Positions 9,089 through 16,471 of a DNA stretch of 30,301 nt are shown here, one piece after another. Numbering within the stretch: position 1 is the first letter of the stretch; each line of letters begins with the position of its first letter. The DNA is taken from positions 1 through 30,301 of the forward strand of contig JAEDIE010000012.1 of NCBI GenBank assembly GCA_016296775.1, given 5' to 3'. The notes beneath the pieces were generated by a model. It saw only the letters and a list, made by a program, of their open reading frames with translations, made no database searches and was not told the origin of the DNA. This stretch comes from Bacilli bacterium. GTDB taxonomy: Bacteria > Bacillota_I > Bacilli_A > RFN20 > CAG-826. The position numbers were made by a program, and so were the translations under genes.

Positions 9089-11368
9089 TTACATTCCATA
9101 GAATGTATCTGTAAATACAGGTGTACCTTCACAAGCAGAACTAATATACCATTCAACTGTAAGTGTTGTACTTGTTCCAATATTAATTGTAAATCCAAAT
9201 GTATATAATGTGGCTGGATCACCATTTTCATCATAATCATCAATACTAACAGTATCGCCAAACATACATGCTATTGTATTACTTACAATACTAGTATCAG
9301 CATAAACTATTCCACTTGCTGGAGTAATACTTGAATATTCATCTGAAATATATGTTCCATTTGTATCACTAGTAAATGTAAATTGAATAGCTTCATCTGT
9401 ATATGAAGAATAGAATGCTTTACCATTAAGAAGACTCTTAGCAGTAACAGCAACTGCTTCAGTAATTTCTACTGTAACCCAATCAGATTTAATTGAAGAA
9501 TTAAGACCACTAATAGCTCTAAATTTAACTGCTCCAGCAGTAGTTCCTGTTTTTAATGTGTAACCTGTTGTCCAACCACTTGCTTGTACAATCGAACATC
9601 CAAGATCATCACCATCAAATTCGAAAGCAATTGGAGTATCAGTCAATGAATCATCGTTAAACATATAAGCAATAGCAACATCTTTTCCAACTTCAACACT
9701 TGTCTTTTCTGCTTGAATTGCTAAACTTGTAAGTTCTGCTCTACTAGCATCAAAATAAATTTCCATCTCAACATTTAATGAAGTAATAATAAAGCTTCCG
9801 CTTGTATCAGTAGGAGTAAATTTGAATGAAGGAGTTGATCCATATCCTTTTGAGACAGTACATCCACTTACTGCTTTAATTGCAAATTTGTCTAAACCTA
9901 AATTAACTCCCTCTGGAAGAACATCTTTAAGAGCGAGGTTATATTGATGAGTTAAAGTTAATCCACTTATATAACCATATTCAACAGGAATTTCTTCTCC
10001 AGTTGTAGAATCAGTACAAGTTAAATCAAAAGTTTTAACACCCAAAGTTCTTAAATCACCAATTTCAGGAGTTTCTTCAGCTCCAGCAGTTCCATAAGTT
10101 AATGTATAAGCTTGAACTGTTGACATTTTATAAACAGCATCACTATTTAAAGTTACTTTACCATCTGCCTTAGTGTAATTTCCTTCAGCATATGTTGTAT
10201 TAGTAAATGAAAATTCATATGTATTTCCTTCACCAATAACTAATTTTGTAGTTAATTCATATAATGTTAATCCTGAGTATGAAGAATATTCATAATATCT
10301 TGTTGCTTCAAAACCACCTTCAAGCATTGTAATAGAATAAATATTATCGGTATCTGCAGTTATTTCTTCATCACTTACATAATCTTTTGCAAATGTTGTA
10401 TAAATTCCACTATAAGCATAGGAAGTAACACCTGCATTTTTATTTGTATAATGAAGTGCTCCATCTGTAGCAGCATCAACTACTGCAATTGTTGATAATG
10501 ATTCACTAACAGCACTTGTTTTATTATTAATGCTCTTTGTATAAACTCTATAATTTGAATCAACTACTTGAGTTTTTGTTACATCTCTTTTATTAGCATA
10601 TGCAGAAGTTGTAGTTAAATCTTTAATAGTATATGTGTCTTCTGTTTCATTTTTAAATCTTTTATATGTTCCAACAACAGAATTAGTAACTGTCTCTGGA
10701 TCACTATATTTAATTTCACTAACAGTCATTTCACTTAAAGCTAAATCATTTTCACTTAAATGAACTAATGTTGATTTAGCAAGATTATATGCTTCAGCTC
10801 CACTAACTGCAACAAAACTAACTTCGACTGTTGTATCATTTCCAACAACAAGAGGTAATGTTCCATCAACTAAAGCAGCAGTTTGATCTTCGCCATTTAC
10901 TTTAACTGAACCAACTTTATAGCCAAATTTTGTTTCAACTGTAAGATTAATGTGACTTCCGTAAGTTACATCACTACATCCTTCAGGAATAGTTACGCTT
11001 CCTCCTTCACTAGCTGTTGCACTTACGTGATAAGTAACATCACTAAATGTTGCTTTTGCAACAATTCCTCCTTCTGGCATAGTTAAAGTTAATGTGTTAT
11101 TTACAACTTCACTAAACTTATCAGTTCCATTAACTGTTAAAGAAGCTAAGGCAAAATGTTCTTCTGGAGTAACTGTTAATGTAACTTCTTCTCCAACAAG
11201 AGCAGTCAAAACACTAGACGTGATTTCTCCATGTCCTGTTGATGATAAACTAACACCTAAATGAGTTATAACTTCAGGTTCAGGAATTGTAGTTTCACTA
11301 CATCCAGTAAGTCCAACACCTGTTAATAAGGCTGTTGCAGCAATTACTGCTAAAAATTTTGTTTTCAT
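9089..11368 (-). CDS. Large multidomain surface lipoprotein with InlB-type repeats
   Basis: This 759-residue protein has a lipoprotein signal ending in LTGC (lipid Cys23). Residues about 36-110 and 112-190 are two tandem InlB B-repeat/Flg_new-like domains. Each has a Gly-rich opening, an 'EEVTLTVTP..HFALASLTVNG' type core and a closing 'F' strand. The middle (190-540) is an unrecognised Thr/Ser/Tyr-rich beta region. Residues about 560-685 look Ig-like (VEVGKDVAIAY ... DWVTVEIT), followed by a small C-terminal beta domain. Its composition (Thr, Ala, Gly, Val rich, few Lys and Ile) and codon choice differ from the Asn/Lys/Ile-rich neighbours, as expected for an abundant surface protein. It is monocistronic, with an AGGGGG ribosome site, its own terminator and a leader palindrome. 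No catalytic motif is seen; a major surface or coat protein is a guess. Confidence 0.9.
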   Translation of the reverse strand: MKTKFLAVIAATALLTGVGLTGCSETTIPEPEVITHLGVSLSSTGHGEITSSVLTALVGEEVTLTVTPEEHFALASLTVNGTDKFSEVVNNTLTLTMPEGGIVAKATFSDVTYHVSATASEGGSVTIPEGCSDVTYGSHINLTVETKFGYKVGSVKVNGEDQTAALVDGTLPLVVGNDTTVEVSFVAVSGAEAYNLAKSTLVHLSENDLALSEMTVSEIKYSDPETVTNSVVGTYKRFKNETEDTYTIKDLTTTSAYANKRDVTKTQVVDSNYRVYTKSINNKTSAVSESLSTIAVVDAATDGALHYTNKNAGVTSYAYSGIYTTFAKDYVSDEEITADTDNIYSITMLEGGFEATRYYEYSSYSGLTLYELTTKLVIGEGNTYEFSFTNTTYAEGNYTKADGKVTLNSDAVYKMSTVQAYTLTYGTAGAEETPEIGDLRTLGVKTFDLTCTDSTTGEEIPVEYGYISGLTLTHQYNLALKDVLPEGVNLGLDKFAIKAVSGCTVSKGYGSTPSFKFTPTDTSGSFIITSLNVEMEIYFDASRAELTSLAIQAEKTSVEVGKDVAIAYMFNDDSLTDTPIAFEFDGDDLGCSIVQASGWTTGYTLKTGTTAGAVKFRAISGLNSSIKSDWVTVEITEAVAVTAKSLLNGKAFYSSYTDEAIQFTFTSDTNGTYISDEYSSITPASGIVYADTSIVSNTIACMFGDTVSIDDYDENGDPATLYTFGFTINIGTSTTLTVEWYISSACEGTPVFTDTFYGM

Positions 11369-11393
11369 AATATAATTGTCCCCCTAATTTGTA

Positions 11394-11414
11394 CTAGAAT
11401 ATTTTATATTCTAG
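11394..11414. promoter_or_regulatory. Perfect inverted repeat in the leader/promoter of the 759-residue lipoprotein gene
   Basis: CTAGAATAT, a 3-nt spacer, then ATATTCTAG form two 9-nt perfect arms. It ends about 25 nt before the ATG and just ahead of the AGGGGG ribosome site (11380-11385). On the minus strand the centre reads TATAAA, so the palindrome may overlap the -10 region and act as an operator. Alternatively it may fold as a leader hairpin. The mixed G/C content makes it less likely to be chance than the A/T palindromes elsewhere. Confidence 0.5.
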
Positions 11415-11444
11415 AATCTTTATCAAAATTAAAATTGAATTATT

Positions 11445-11732
11445 TTAATATTTTTTTAATATTAAACAGTAAAAAGACAAGTAAATTATACCAAATCCAA
11501 ATATTAACCAAAGTGGATTTTTAACAGTGTGATGCTCAAAATAAGTAACAACTTCCTTAACTTGAGGTAAAGCATCCAAATTTAATGACCAAAAATAAAC
11601 GAATCCATAAGGAATAGTTACAATTAAACATCAAAGAATACAACAAAATAATATATTCCTTATACAAGAACATAGACCAAAACAAATAAACCATAAAAAC
11701 TTAAAAAAACTATATAATTTCTTTTTGTTTAA
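11445..11732 (-). pseudogene. Remnant of a small membrane protein with an internal TGA
   Basis: One minus-strand frame is open across this gap except for a TGA at 11631-11633. Upstream of it the frame encodes a hydrophobic stretch (FLWFICFGLCSC...ILFCCIL). Downstream it gives a short membrane segment, an extracellular-looking loop (DALPQVKEVVTYFEHH) and a further membrane segment (WLIFGFGIIYLSFYCLI) ending at a TAA (11445-11447). There is no ATG start, and its 5' side abuts the terminator of the preceding unit. Since TGA is a genuine stop elsewhere in the window, this is best read as a 5'-truncated, nonsense-broken gene. The family is not recognised. Apart from this and the leader palindrome, the 11369-11794 gap holds only the terminator. 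Confidence 0.5.
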
Positions 11733-11733
11733 T

Positions 11734-11763
11734 AAAAAAGACAATAGAATTTTTCTATTGTCT
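11734..11763 (-). terminator. Strong rho-independent terminator of the rhamnose mutarotase unit
   Basis: AGACAATAGAA, a 3-nt loop and its perfect complement (arms 11739-11749 and 11753-11763) form an 11-bp stem followed at once by a run of six U residues (11734-11739). This is a textbook intrinsic terminator, about 30 nt past the stop of the membrane-protein gene. Confidence 0.9.
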
Positions 11764-11794
11764 AATAATTACTTTATCTTTTATATTCTTTAAT

Positions 11795-12607
11795 TTAATT
11801 ATTTTTGTTAGTTACATCTTTTTCTTCTCTATTTTTATTTGATCCAACAATTATATATCTAACAGAAAAGCAAATAATTGCTAATATTTCAAAAATAAAA
11901 GCAAATAAATTAATAGATTCAATCCACATTAATCCAATTGTAGTAGTTGAAAGAACTACCATAAAAACAAGAGGCATAAAATGAAATTTAGATATACCAT
12001 CATTTTTAAAGAAATATAATAACATTAAGCCAAATGTTGGAACAAGAAGTAAAACTGAAGAAAATTCACTAATATAAATTAATACATTAAGTGGAAGATC
12101 AAGCCACGTTGGATAAATAACAGGAATTGACATTGAAAATAATGTTAAATAAATAACGCTAATAATCGTATCAAATCTTTTATCTTTGTTTGTTAAACAT
12201 ACTTCAACAGTCTTAGCAACCATTGAAGCAATTAAACATCCATATGAAACAAATTGAAGATAAGAAATAGTAAATCCGGTATGAGTCATACCTCCAAAAA
12301 GAAGAATTATCATTGGTAAAATAATCTTGAAATATCTTTTATCGTCAAGTACATATATCTCTTTTTTAAATATTACTTTAAACATTTCAATAGCTGGTTT
12401 AATAAATAAAATTGAAGCAGCAACTAAACTAGCAAGAGTAAAGAAATATGTACTAAAAGCATAAAAACCTCCTTCAAGCAAAGAAAGTTCTCCTCCTAAA
12501 TATGTAGAAAAAATTAACGCTAGCAATCTTTCAATAAACAAAATAATAAAGTAACCTAGGAAACCTCCACAAATAATTTTATTGATAACAATTTCTCTTT
12601 TTGACAT
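11795..12607 (-). CDS. Polytopic membrane protein of unknown function
   Basis: This 270-residue protein has about eight predicted membrane segments. Approximate positions are 14-34, 46-68, 93-110, 116-132, 144-166, 174-196, 207-226 and 230-252, and it has a charged C-terminal tail (SNKNREEKDVTNKNN). Positive residues around 70-90 (KVIFKKEIYVLDDKR) suggest a cytoplasmic loop. I see no transporter, sensor kinase or enzyme motif and do not recognise the family. The ribosome site AGGAGG is formed by the last codons of the rhamnose mutarotase gene (AGG AGG TAA), so the two genes are co-transcribed and closely coupled. A link to sugar handling is therefore possible but unproven. Confidence 0.8.
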   Translation of the reverse strand: MSKREIVINKIICGGFLGYFIILFIERLLALIFSTYLGGELSLLEGGFYAFSTYFFTLASLVAASILFIKPAIEMFKVIFKKEIYVLDDKRYFKIILPMIILLFGGMTHTGFTISYLQFVSYGCLIASMVAKTVEVCLTNKDKRFDTIISVIYLTLFSMSIPVIYPTWLDLPLNVLIYISEFSSVLLLVPTFGLMLLYFFKNDGISKFHFMPLVFMVVLSTTTIGLMWIESINLFAFIFEILAIICFSVRYIIVGSNKNREEKDVTNKNN

Positions 12608-12609
12608 AT

Positions 12610-12933
12610 TTACCTCCTATTAAAGTCAAATACTTGTTCTAATGATAATTGAGCTTTAGTTATTGGATCTTTACTAATATCCATAACATCTTTCATATAT
12701 TCGTCCCATTTTTTAACTACTTCACTTTCATTTTGAATTTTACAAGCATATTCTTTCCCATACTCACACTCGTAATATCCAAAAATTTTATCATCAACAA
12801 TCCAAATAGAGTAATTAACAATACCAGCTTTAGTTAACACTTCTTTCATTGATGGCCAAATCTCATTATGTCTTTTAATATATTCTTCCTTTTTATTAGG
12901 TTTTAATGTTGCTATCCAAGCATATTTTTCCAT
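12610..12933 (-). CDS. rhaM: L-rhamnose mutarotase
   Basis: This 107-residue protein is almost the exact length of E. coli RhaM (104) and matches the family (PF05336) pattern throughout. It has YIKRHNEIWPSM at 18-29, with His22 at the position of the catalytic His of E. coli RhaM, then VNYSIWIVD, W.EYMKDVM and a C-terminal LEQVFDF. The enzyme interconverts alpha and beta anomers of L-rhamnopyranose in the cytoplasm, feeding rhamnose isomerase. Other members act on fucose-like sugars, so the precise sugar is not certain. No rhamnose isomerase, kinase or aldolase lies in this window. It is the first gene of a two-gene unit with the membrane protein at 11795-12607. Confidence 0.92.
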   Translation of the reverse strand: MEKYAWIATLKPNKKEEYIKRHNEIWPSMKEVLTKAGIVNYSIWIVDDKIFGYYECEYGKEYACKIQNESEVVKKWDEYMKDVMDISKDPITKAQLSLEQVFDFNRR

Positions 12934-12954
12934 ATTTTAATTAACCTCTCTTTT

Positions 12955-12963
12955 ATTATATCA
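12955..12963 (-). promoter_or_regulatory. Extended -10 promoter for the rhamnose mutarotase unit
   Basis: The minus strand reads TGATATAAT (TATAAT at 12955-12960 with TG one base upstream), identical to the element at 8897-8905. There is no -35 consensus. The predicted start of transcription is only about 15-20 nt before the ATG, so the GAGAGG ribosome site sits almost at the 5' end of the mRNA. Confidence 0.65.
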
Positions 12964-13013
12964 TTTTTTAATATAAGAAGAGATTTTATATATACAACTA
13001 ATAATTAATATTA

Positions 13014-13811
13014 TTAATCAATAATATGTAATGACTTCAATCCATTATATATTCCGTTTTCATCATTAGAATTTGTTAAAATAAATTCTCTTTCTTTTAA
13101 AGAAAGAGGAGCATTAGCTAAAATAAATCCATACTTAACAGTTTCTAACATTCTAACATCATTATAGTTATCTCCAAAAGCAATTGTATTATCTAACTCT
13201 ATATTATTTAGTTTACAATATTCTTTAATTGCTCTTCCTTTATCAACATCTAATTCATTAATTTCAATTAAAAAATTTGAAGATTTTTCAATATTAAAAT
13301 CTTTAAATTTTGATTTTAAAGCAAGTAATATTTCATCAGTTTTTTCTTTATTACACATAAGCAAAATCTTATGTATTCCATTATTATTTACATTATCTAT
13401 TGTACCTATTAAAGCAAAAGATTTAACTAAATCTTCTTCATGTTTAACTCTTTTATCAATAAAAGGTACAAGCCAGTCAAAAAAAGAAAAGATGTTATAA
13501 GTTAAGTCAAAGTTAGATTCATTAATAAAATCAATTATTTTTCTAGCTTTTTCTTTACTTATTGTTTTTGAATATAAAATATTATTGTTACTATCTAAAA
13601 TTAATGCTCCTCCATAACAAATTAAAGGACACTTAATGTTATATTCTTTTAATAAAGGAAACAAAGCATTAGGAGATCTACCCGAAACTATACAAAAAGG
13701 AATACCTTTCTTATTTAGTTCATTAATCGAATATAAAGTAGAAGGTAATATTCTAGCTTTTGAATCAATCAAAGTTCCATCAACATCTGAAAAAACAATA
13801 TATTTATTCAT
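13014..13811 (-). CDS. Cof-type HAD-superfamily phosphatase
   Basis: This 265-residue protein has all four HAD motifs of the Cof (IIB) subfamily: motif I DVDGTLID with nucleophile Asp9 and Asp11, motif II in FCIVSGRSP, the Lys of motif III in DVDKGRAIKEY, and motif IV GDNYNDVRMLE. The C2 cap lies between motifs II and III, as usual for this subfamily. Members dephosphorylate sugar phosphates, flavin or pyridoxal phosphates with broad specificity, so no single substrate can be given. It lies between two sugar-related units but appears to be transcribed alone: a strong terminator precedes it and ~80 bp with a promoter separate it from rhaM. No convincing Shine-Dalgarno site precedes its ATG. 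A 16-nt A/T palindrome (13812-13827) abuts the start codon instead. Confidence 0.93.
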   Translation of the reverse strand: MNKYIVFSDVDGTLIDSKARILPSTLYSINELNKKGIPFCIVSGRSPNALFPLLKEYNIKCPLICYGGALILDSNNNILYSKTISKEKARKIIDFINESNFDLTYNIFSFFDWLVPFIDKRVKHEEDLVKSFALIGTIDNVNNNGIHKILLMCNKEKTDEILLALKSKFKDFNIEKSSNFLIEINELDVDKGRAIKEYCKLNNIELDNTIAFGDNYNDVRMLETVKYGFILANAPLSLKEREFILTNSNDENGIYNGLKSLHIID

Positions 13812-13930
13812 ATTTATAATTATAAATACTTAACTTTCTATTTAAAACTTTTTTTATATAACTAATAAAATAAATTGAAAATTCTTATCAAATTATTTTT
13901 ATAAATTAAAAATTTTTTAAAGAATTATAT

Positions 13931-13960
13931 AAAAAACAATAGGTTTTCCCTATTGTTTTT
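13931..13960 (-). terminator. Strong terminator at the end of the 15-kb sugar operon
   Basis: Perfect 12-nt arms (13932-13943 and 13949-13960, AAAAACAATAGG and complement) with loop GAAAA give a 12-bp stem that ends in a run of U residues. It lies about 6 nt past the ATPase stop. No comparable terminator occurs upstream until beyond the solute-binding protein gene, which supports one long transcription unit. Confidence 0.92.
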
Positions 13961-13965
13961 CTCTT

Positions 13966-15549
13966 TTACTTAATATTAATAACTGCTTCACTAATAGGAT
14001 CAAAAAGATGAATTTTATTAAGGCTAATATTTATTCCAACTTCACTAGATAAATCATTATCTAAATTGAAAGATACCTTACACAACAACTCTTTATTATC
14101 AATAAAATTAAGATGAAGTATATATTCATTACCTAAAAGTTCTTTTAATTCGATTTTAAATTTATATTCAAAATTACTATCTATTTCAATATTTTCACTT
14201 CTAATACCAACAATAACATCTATTATATCTTTATCATATATTTCTTCTATTTTACTTTTCTCAATAAGTAAGGTATTAATACGTTCATCAATTTGTCTTT
14301 GACTAGAAATATATAGTTTTCCAATTTGTTCTTTTAAAGAAGTTAATAAATCTAAGTTTATTTTATTAACTTCGATATTATTAAATTCTTTGTTTATTAA
14401 ATTAAATATACATTCTTTTTTGTTATTGCCATTAAGTTTATATTTCTTATTAATAATTTTTATATCGTCTATACAATTAATTTTATTAATTAAACTAAAT
14501 ACATCTTCTTTAGATAATAAATATTCATTAATTTCATTATTAATAAATTTATCTATATAATGTAGTCTATTTTTATAAAATTCTTTAACTAATGAAAAAG
14601 TATTTTCATTAGTTTTAATAACAAAACCATTATTAAAAGATATGCAATTATTATCAATTTTAGCTTTTAATATGTTCATTTGAGGACTACCAATAAATGA
14701 AGCTACAAAAAGGTTAGCTGGTTTATGATATATTTCATCAGGAGTACCAATTTGTTTTATATACCCTTTATTCATAACAACTATTCGACTAGCCATTGTT
14801 AAAGCTTCAGTTTGATCGTGAGTAACATAAATTGAAGTAGCGCGTAACTTATTATGAAGCTTAACAATTTCACTTCTCATTTGAGTTCTAAGCTTAGCAT
14901 CTAAGTTACTTAAAGGTTCATCAAGAAGGAATAATTTTGAATTTCTAACAATTGATCTTCCTAAAGCAACTCTTTGACATTGACCTCCGCTTAATTCACT
15001 TGGTTTTCTATCTAAATAATCTTCTAATTCTAAGATTTTAGCTGCATTTAATACTCTTTCTTTAATTTCGTCTTTTTTATAATGGTTAATTTTTAAACCA
15101 AAAGCCATATTTTCATATACGCTCATGTGAGGATAAAGAGCATAACTTTGGAAAACCATCGAAATATTTCTATCTTTTGGCTCTAAATCATTTGCTCTAA
15201 AACCATCAATATAAAGATCTCCACTTGTAATATCTTCTAAACCAGCAATCATTCTTAAAGTGGTAGATTTTCCACATCCAGAAGGACCAACAAAAACAAT
15301 AAATTCTTGCTCTTTAATATCTAAATTAAAGTCATAAACAGCTTGAACATGATTATCATAAATTTTATTGATGTTATTTAAGGAAATAAAAGCTTCAGTA
15401 TTTGGATTTTCTTCTAATTTAGTTCTTCTTTTTTCTTTTAAAAGAACTTGTTTATGATATTTTTCTCTAATTTTAAAGAGTTTTTTGTTAACTTTTTTCT
15501 CTTTAAATTTATTTTTAAGTTCATTAATTTTCTTATCTATTTTATTCAT
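13966..15549 (-). CDS. UgpC/MsmK/MalK-type sugar ABC transporter ATPase, extended form
   Basis: This protein energises carbohydrate ABC importers. With the start at 15549 (MNKIDKK...) it has 527 residues. It carries Walker A GPSGCGKST (88-96), Q-loop Gln134, signature LSGGQ (186-190), Walker B LFLLDE (206-211) and switch His244. The C-terminal part is a MOP/TOBE-like regulatory domain with the GIRSENIEI motif (448-456). I chose 15549 over an in-frame ATG at 15603, because a GGTGGA site lies upstream and the resulting 8-nt overlap with the fructokinase stop (ATGAATAA) is repeated elsewhere in the operon. It is much longer than usual (about 360-380). The extra length is a basic, probably coiled-coil N-terminus (1-50) and a ~125-residue insert (315-440) inside the regulatory domain. 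Long ATPases of this type occur in Mollicutes (M. genitalium MG187). It probably serves the SBP and permeases at the other end of the operon. Confidence 0.92.
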   Translation of the reverse strand: MNKIDKKINELKNKFKEKKVNKKLFKIREKYHKQVLLKEKRRTKLEENPNTEAFISLNNINKIYDNHVQAVYDFNLDIKEQEFIVFVGPSGCGKSTTLRMIAGLEDITSGDLYIDGFRANDLEPKDRNISMVFQSYALYPHMSVYENMAFGLKINHYKKDEIKERVLNAAKILELEDYLDRKPSELSGGQCQRVALGRSIVRNSKLFLLDEPLSNLDAKLRTQMRSEIVKLHNKLRATSIYVTHDQTEALTMASRIVVMNKGYIKQIGTPDEIYHKPANLFVASFIGSPQMNILKAKIDNNCISFNNGFVIKTNENTFSLVKEFYKNRLHYIDKFINNEINEYLLSKEDVFSLINKINCIDDIKIINKKYKLNGNNKKECIFNLINKEFNNIEVNKINLDLLTSLKEQIGKLYISSQRQIDERINTLLIEKSKIEEIYDKDIIDVIVGIRSENIEIDSNFEYKFKIELKELLGNEYILHLNFIDNKELLCKVSFNLDNDLSSEVGINISLNKIHLFDPISEAVINIK

Positions 15550-16471
15550 AAATAAATTGTTCCACCTCACTTTCACTTTTATATCCATTAATTGCTCCAT
15601 CAACTAAGCAAGTTTTAGCTCCACAAGCATTAGCAAATCTCAAAATCTTAATTAAATCCTCACTATTTAAGTTATTTATATCTTTTGATTGGAGTTTAAA
15701 TAGTACTCCAGAAAAGAAACTATCTCCAGCTCCAATTGAATCTTTTACCTTCACTTCTTTATTTTTTACTTTATAAATCTTATTTTTATAACTAACTAAT
15801 GAACCTTCTTTTCCTAAAGTTACAAATATAAGTTTTAAATAAGAAAAATAAGAAATTGCTTCTTCTAAAGTATCTTTTTTAGATAAATATAATATTTCTT
15901 CTTTAGTAAATTTAACTATATCCATCCTTTCAATCATACTTAAGTAGTAATCTTTATAATCTTCATCTTTACTAAAAATATCATCTCTAATATTTACATC
16001 AAATGATTTTAAAAACTTACTTTCTTTAAAGTTATCTAATAAAGAAAACATTCTATTTCTACTATCTTTTGAAGATAAAAATAAACTACCAAAATGTACA
16101 ATATCGTATGTTTTTCCCATCTCTTTTTCAATTTTTCTAAAATCAAAAAGATAATCAGAACCATACTTTCTAATAAATTCAAACTTACCTTCATTATTGC
16201 TATTTTTAATAAACAAAGCTAAAGTTGTTTGCTTATTTTTCTTTAAATTAATCTCAAATTTTAAATCTTTAATATTGCCTAATTCTTTTAAAATATAATT
16301 CCCAAAAGAATCATTGCCAATACTACCAATAAAGGTTGTTTTAACTCCTAAATTATTCAAATTAGTAGCTACATTAAAAGGAGCTCCACCTAGTTTAGCT
16401 TTAAAAGAAATAGAATTTTCTATTTCTTTTCCAATTAAATCAATTAATATTTCTCCAATTACTAAAACCAT
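15542..16471 (-). CDS. scrK: PfkB-family fructokinase
   Basis: This 309-residue ribokinase-fold sugar kinase has the N-terminal signature GGAPFNVATNLNNLG (28-42) and the C-terminal signature DSIGAGDSFFSG (244-255), with catalytic base Asp250 and the anion hole GAGD. The GGAPFNVA form and the neighbouring GH32 gene point to fructose as substrate: fructose + ATP gives fructose 6-phosphate in the cytoplasm. Its ATG shares one base with the GH32 stop (TAATG), and its own stop overlaps the ATPase start. All three are therefore tightly coupled. Another ketose or tagatose kinase activity is possible, but context strongly favours fructokinase. No anomalies are seen. Confidence 0.92.
   Translation of the reverse strand: MVLVIGEILIDLIGKEIENSISFKAKLGGAPFNVATNLNNLGVKTTFIGSIGNDSFGNYILKELGNIKDLKFEINLKKNKQTTLALFIKNSNNEGKFEFIRKYGSDYLFDFRKIEKEMGKTYDIVHFGSLFLSSKDSRNRMFSLLDNFKESKFLKSFDVNIRDDIFSKDEDYKDYYLSMIERMDIVKFTKEEILYLSKKDTLEEAISYFSYLKLIFVTLGKEGSLVSYKNKIYKVKNKEVKVKDSIGAGDSFFSGVLFKLQSKDINNLNSEDLIKILRFANACGAKTCLVDGAINGYKSESEVEQFIYE

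Noticed and set aside
12649..12837. Plus-strand open frame of 62 codons
   Set aside because: It is antisense to rhaM, whose family match is unambiguous; the Phe/Ile richness is just the complement of Lys/Asn codons.
15550..15603. Upstream start for the ABC ATPase adding 18 residues
   Set aside because: The extra residues overlap the fructokinase gene and have no ribosome site; the ATG at 15549 has GGTGGA upstream and an overlap pattern seen elsewhere in the operon.
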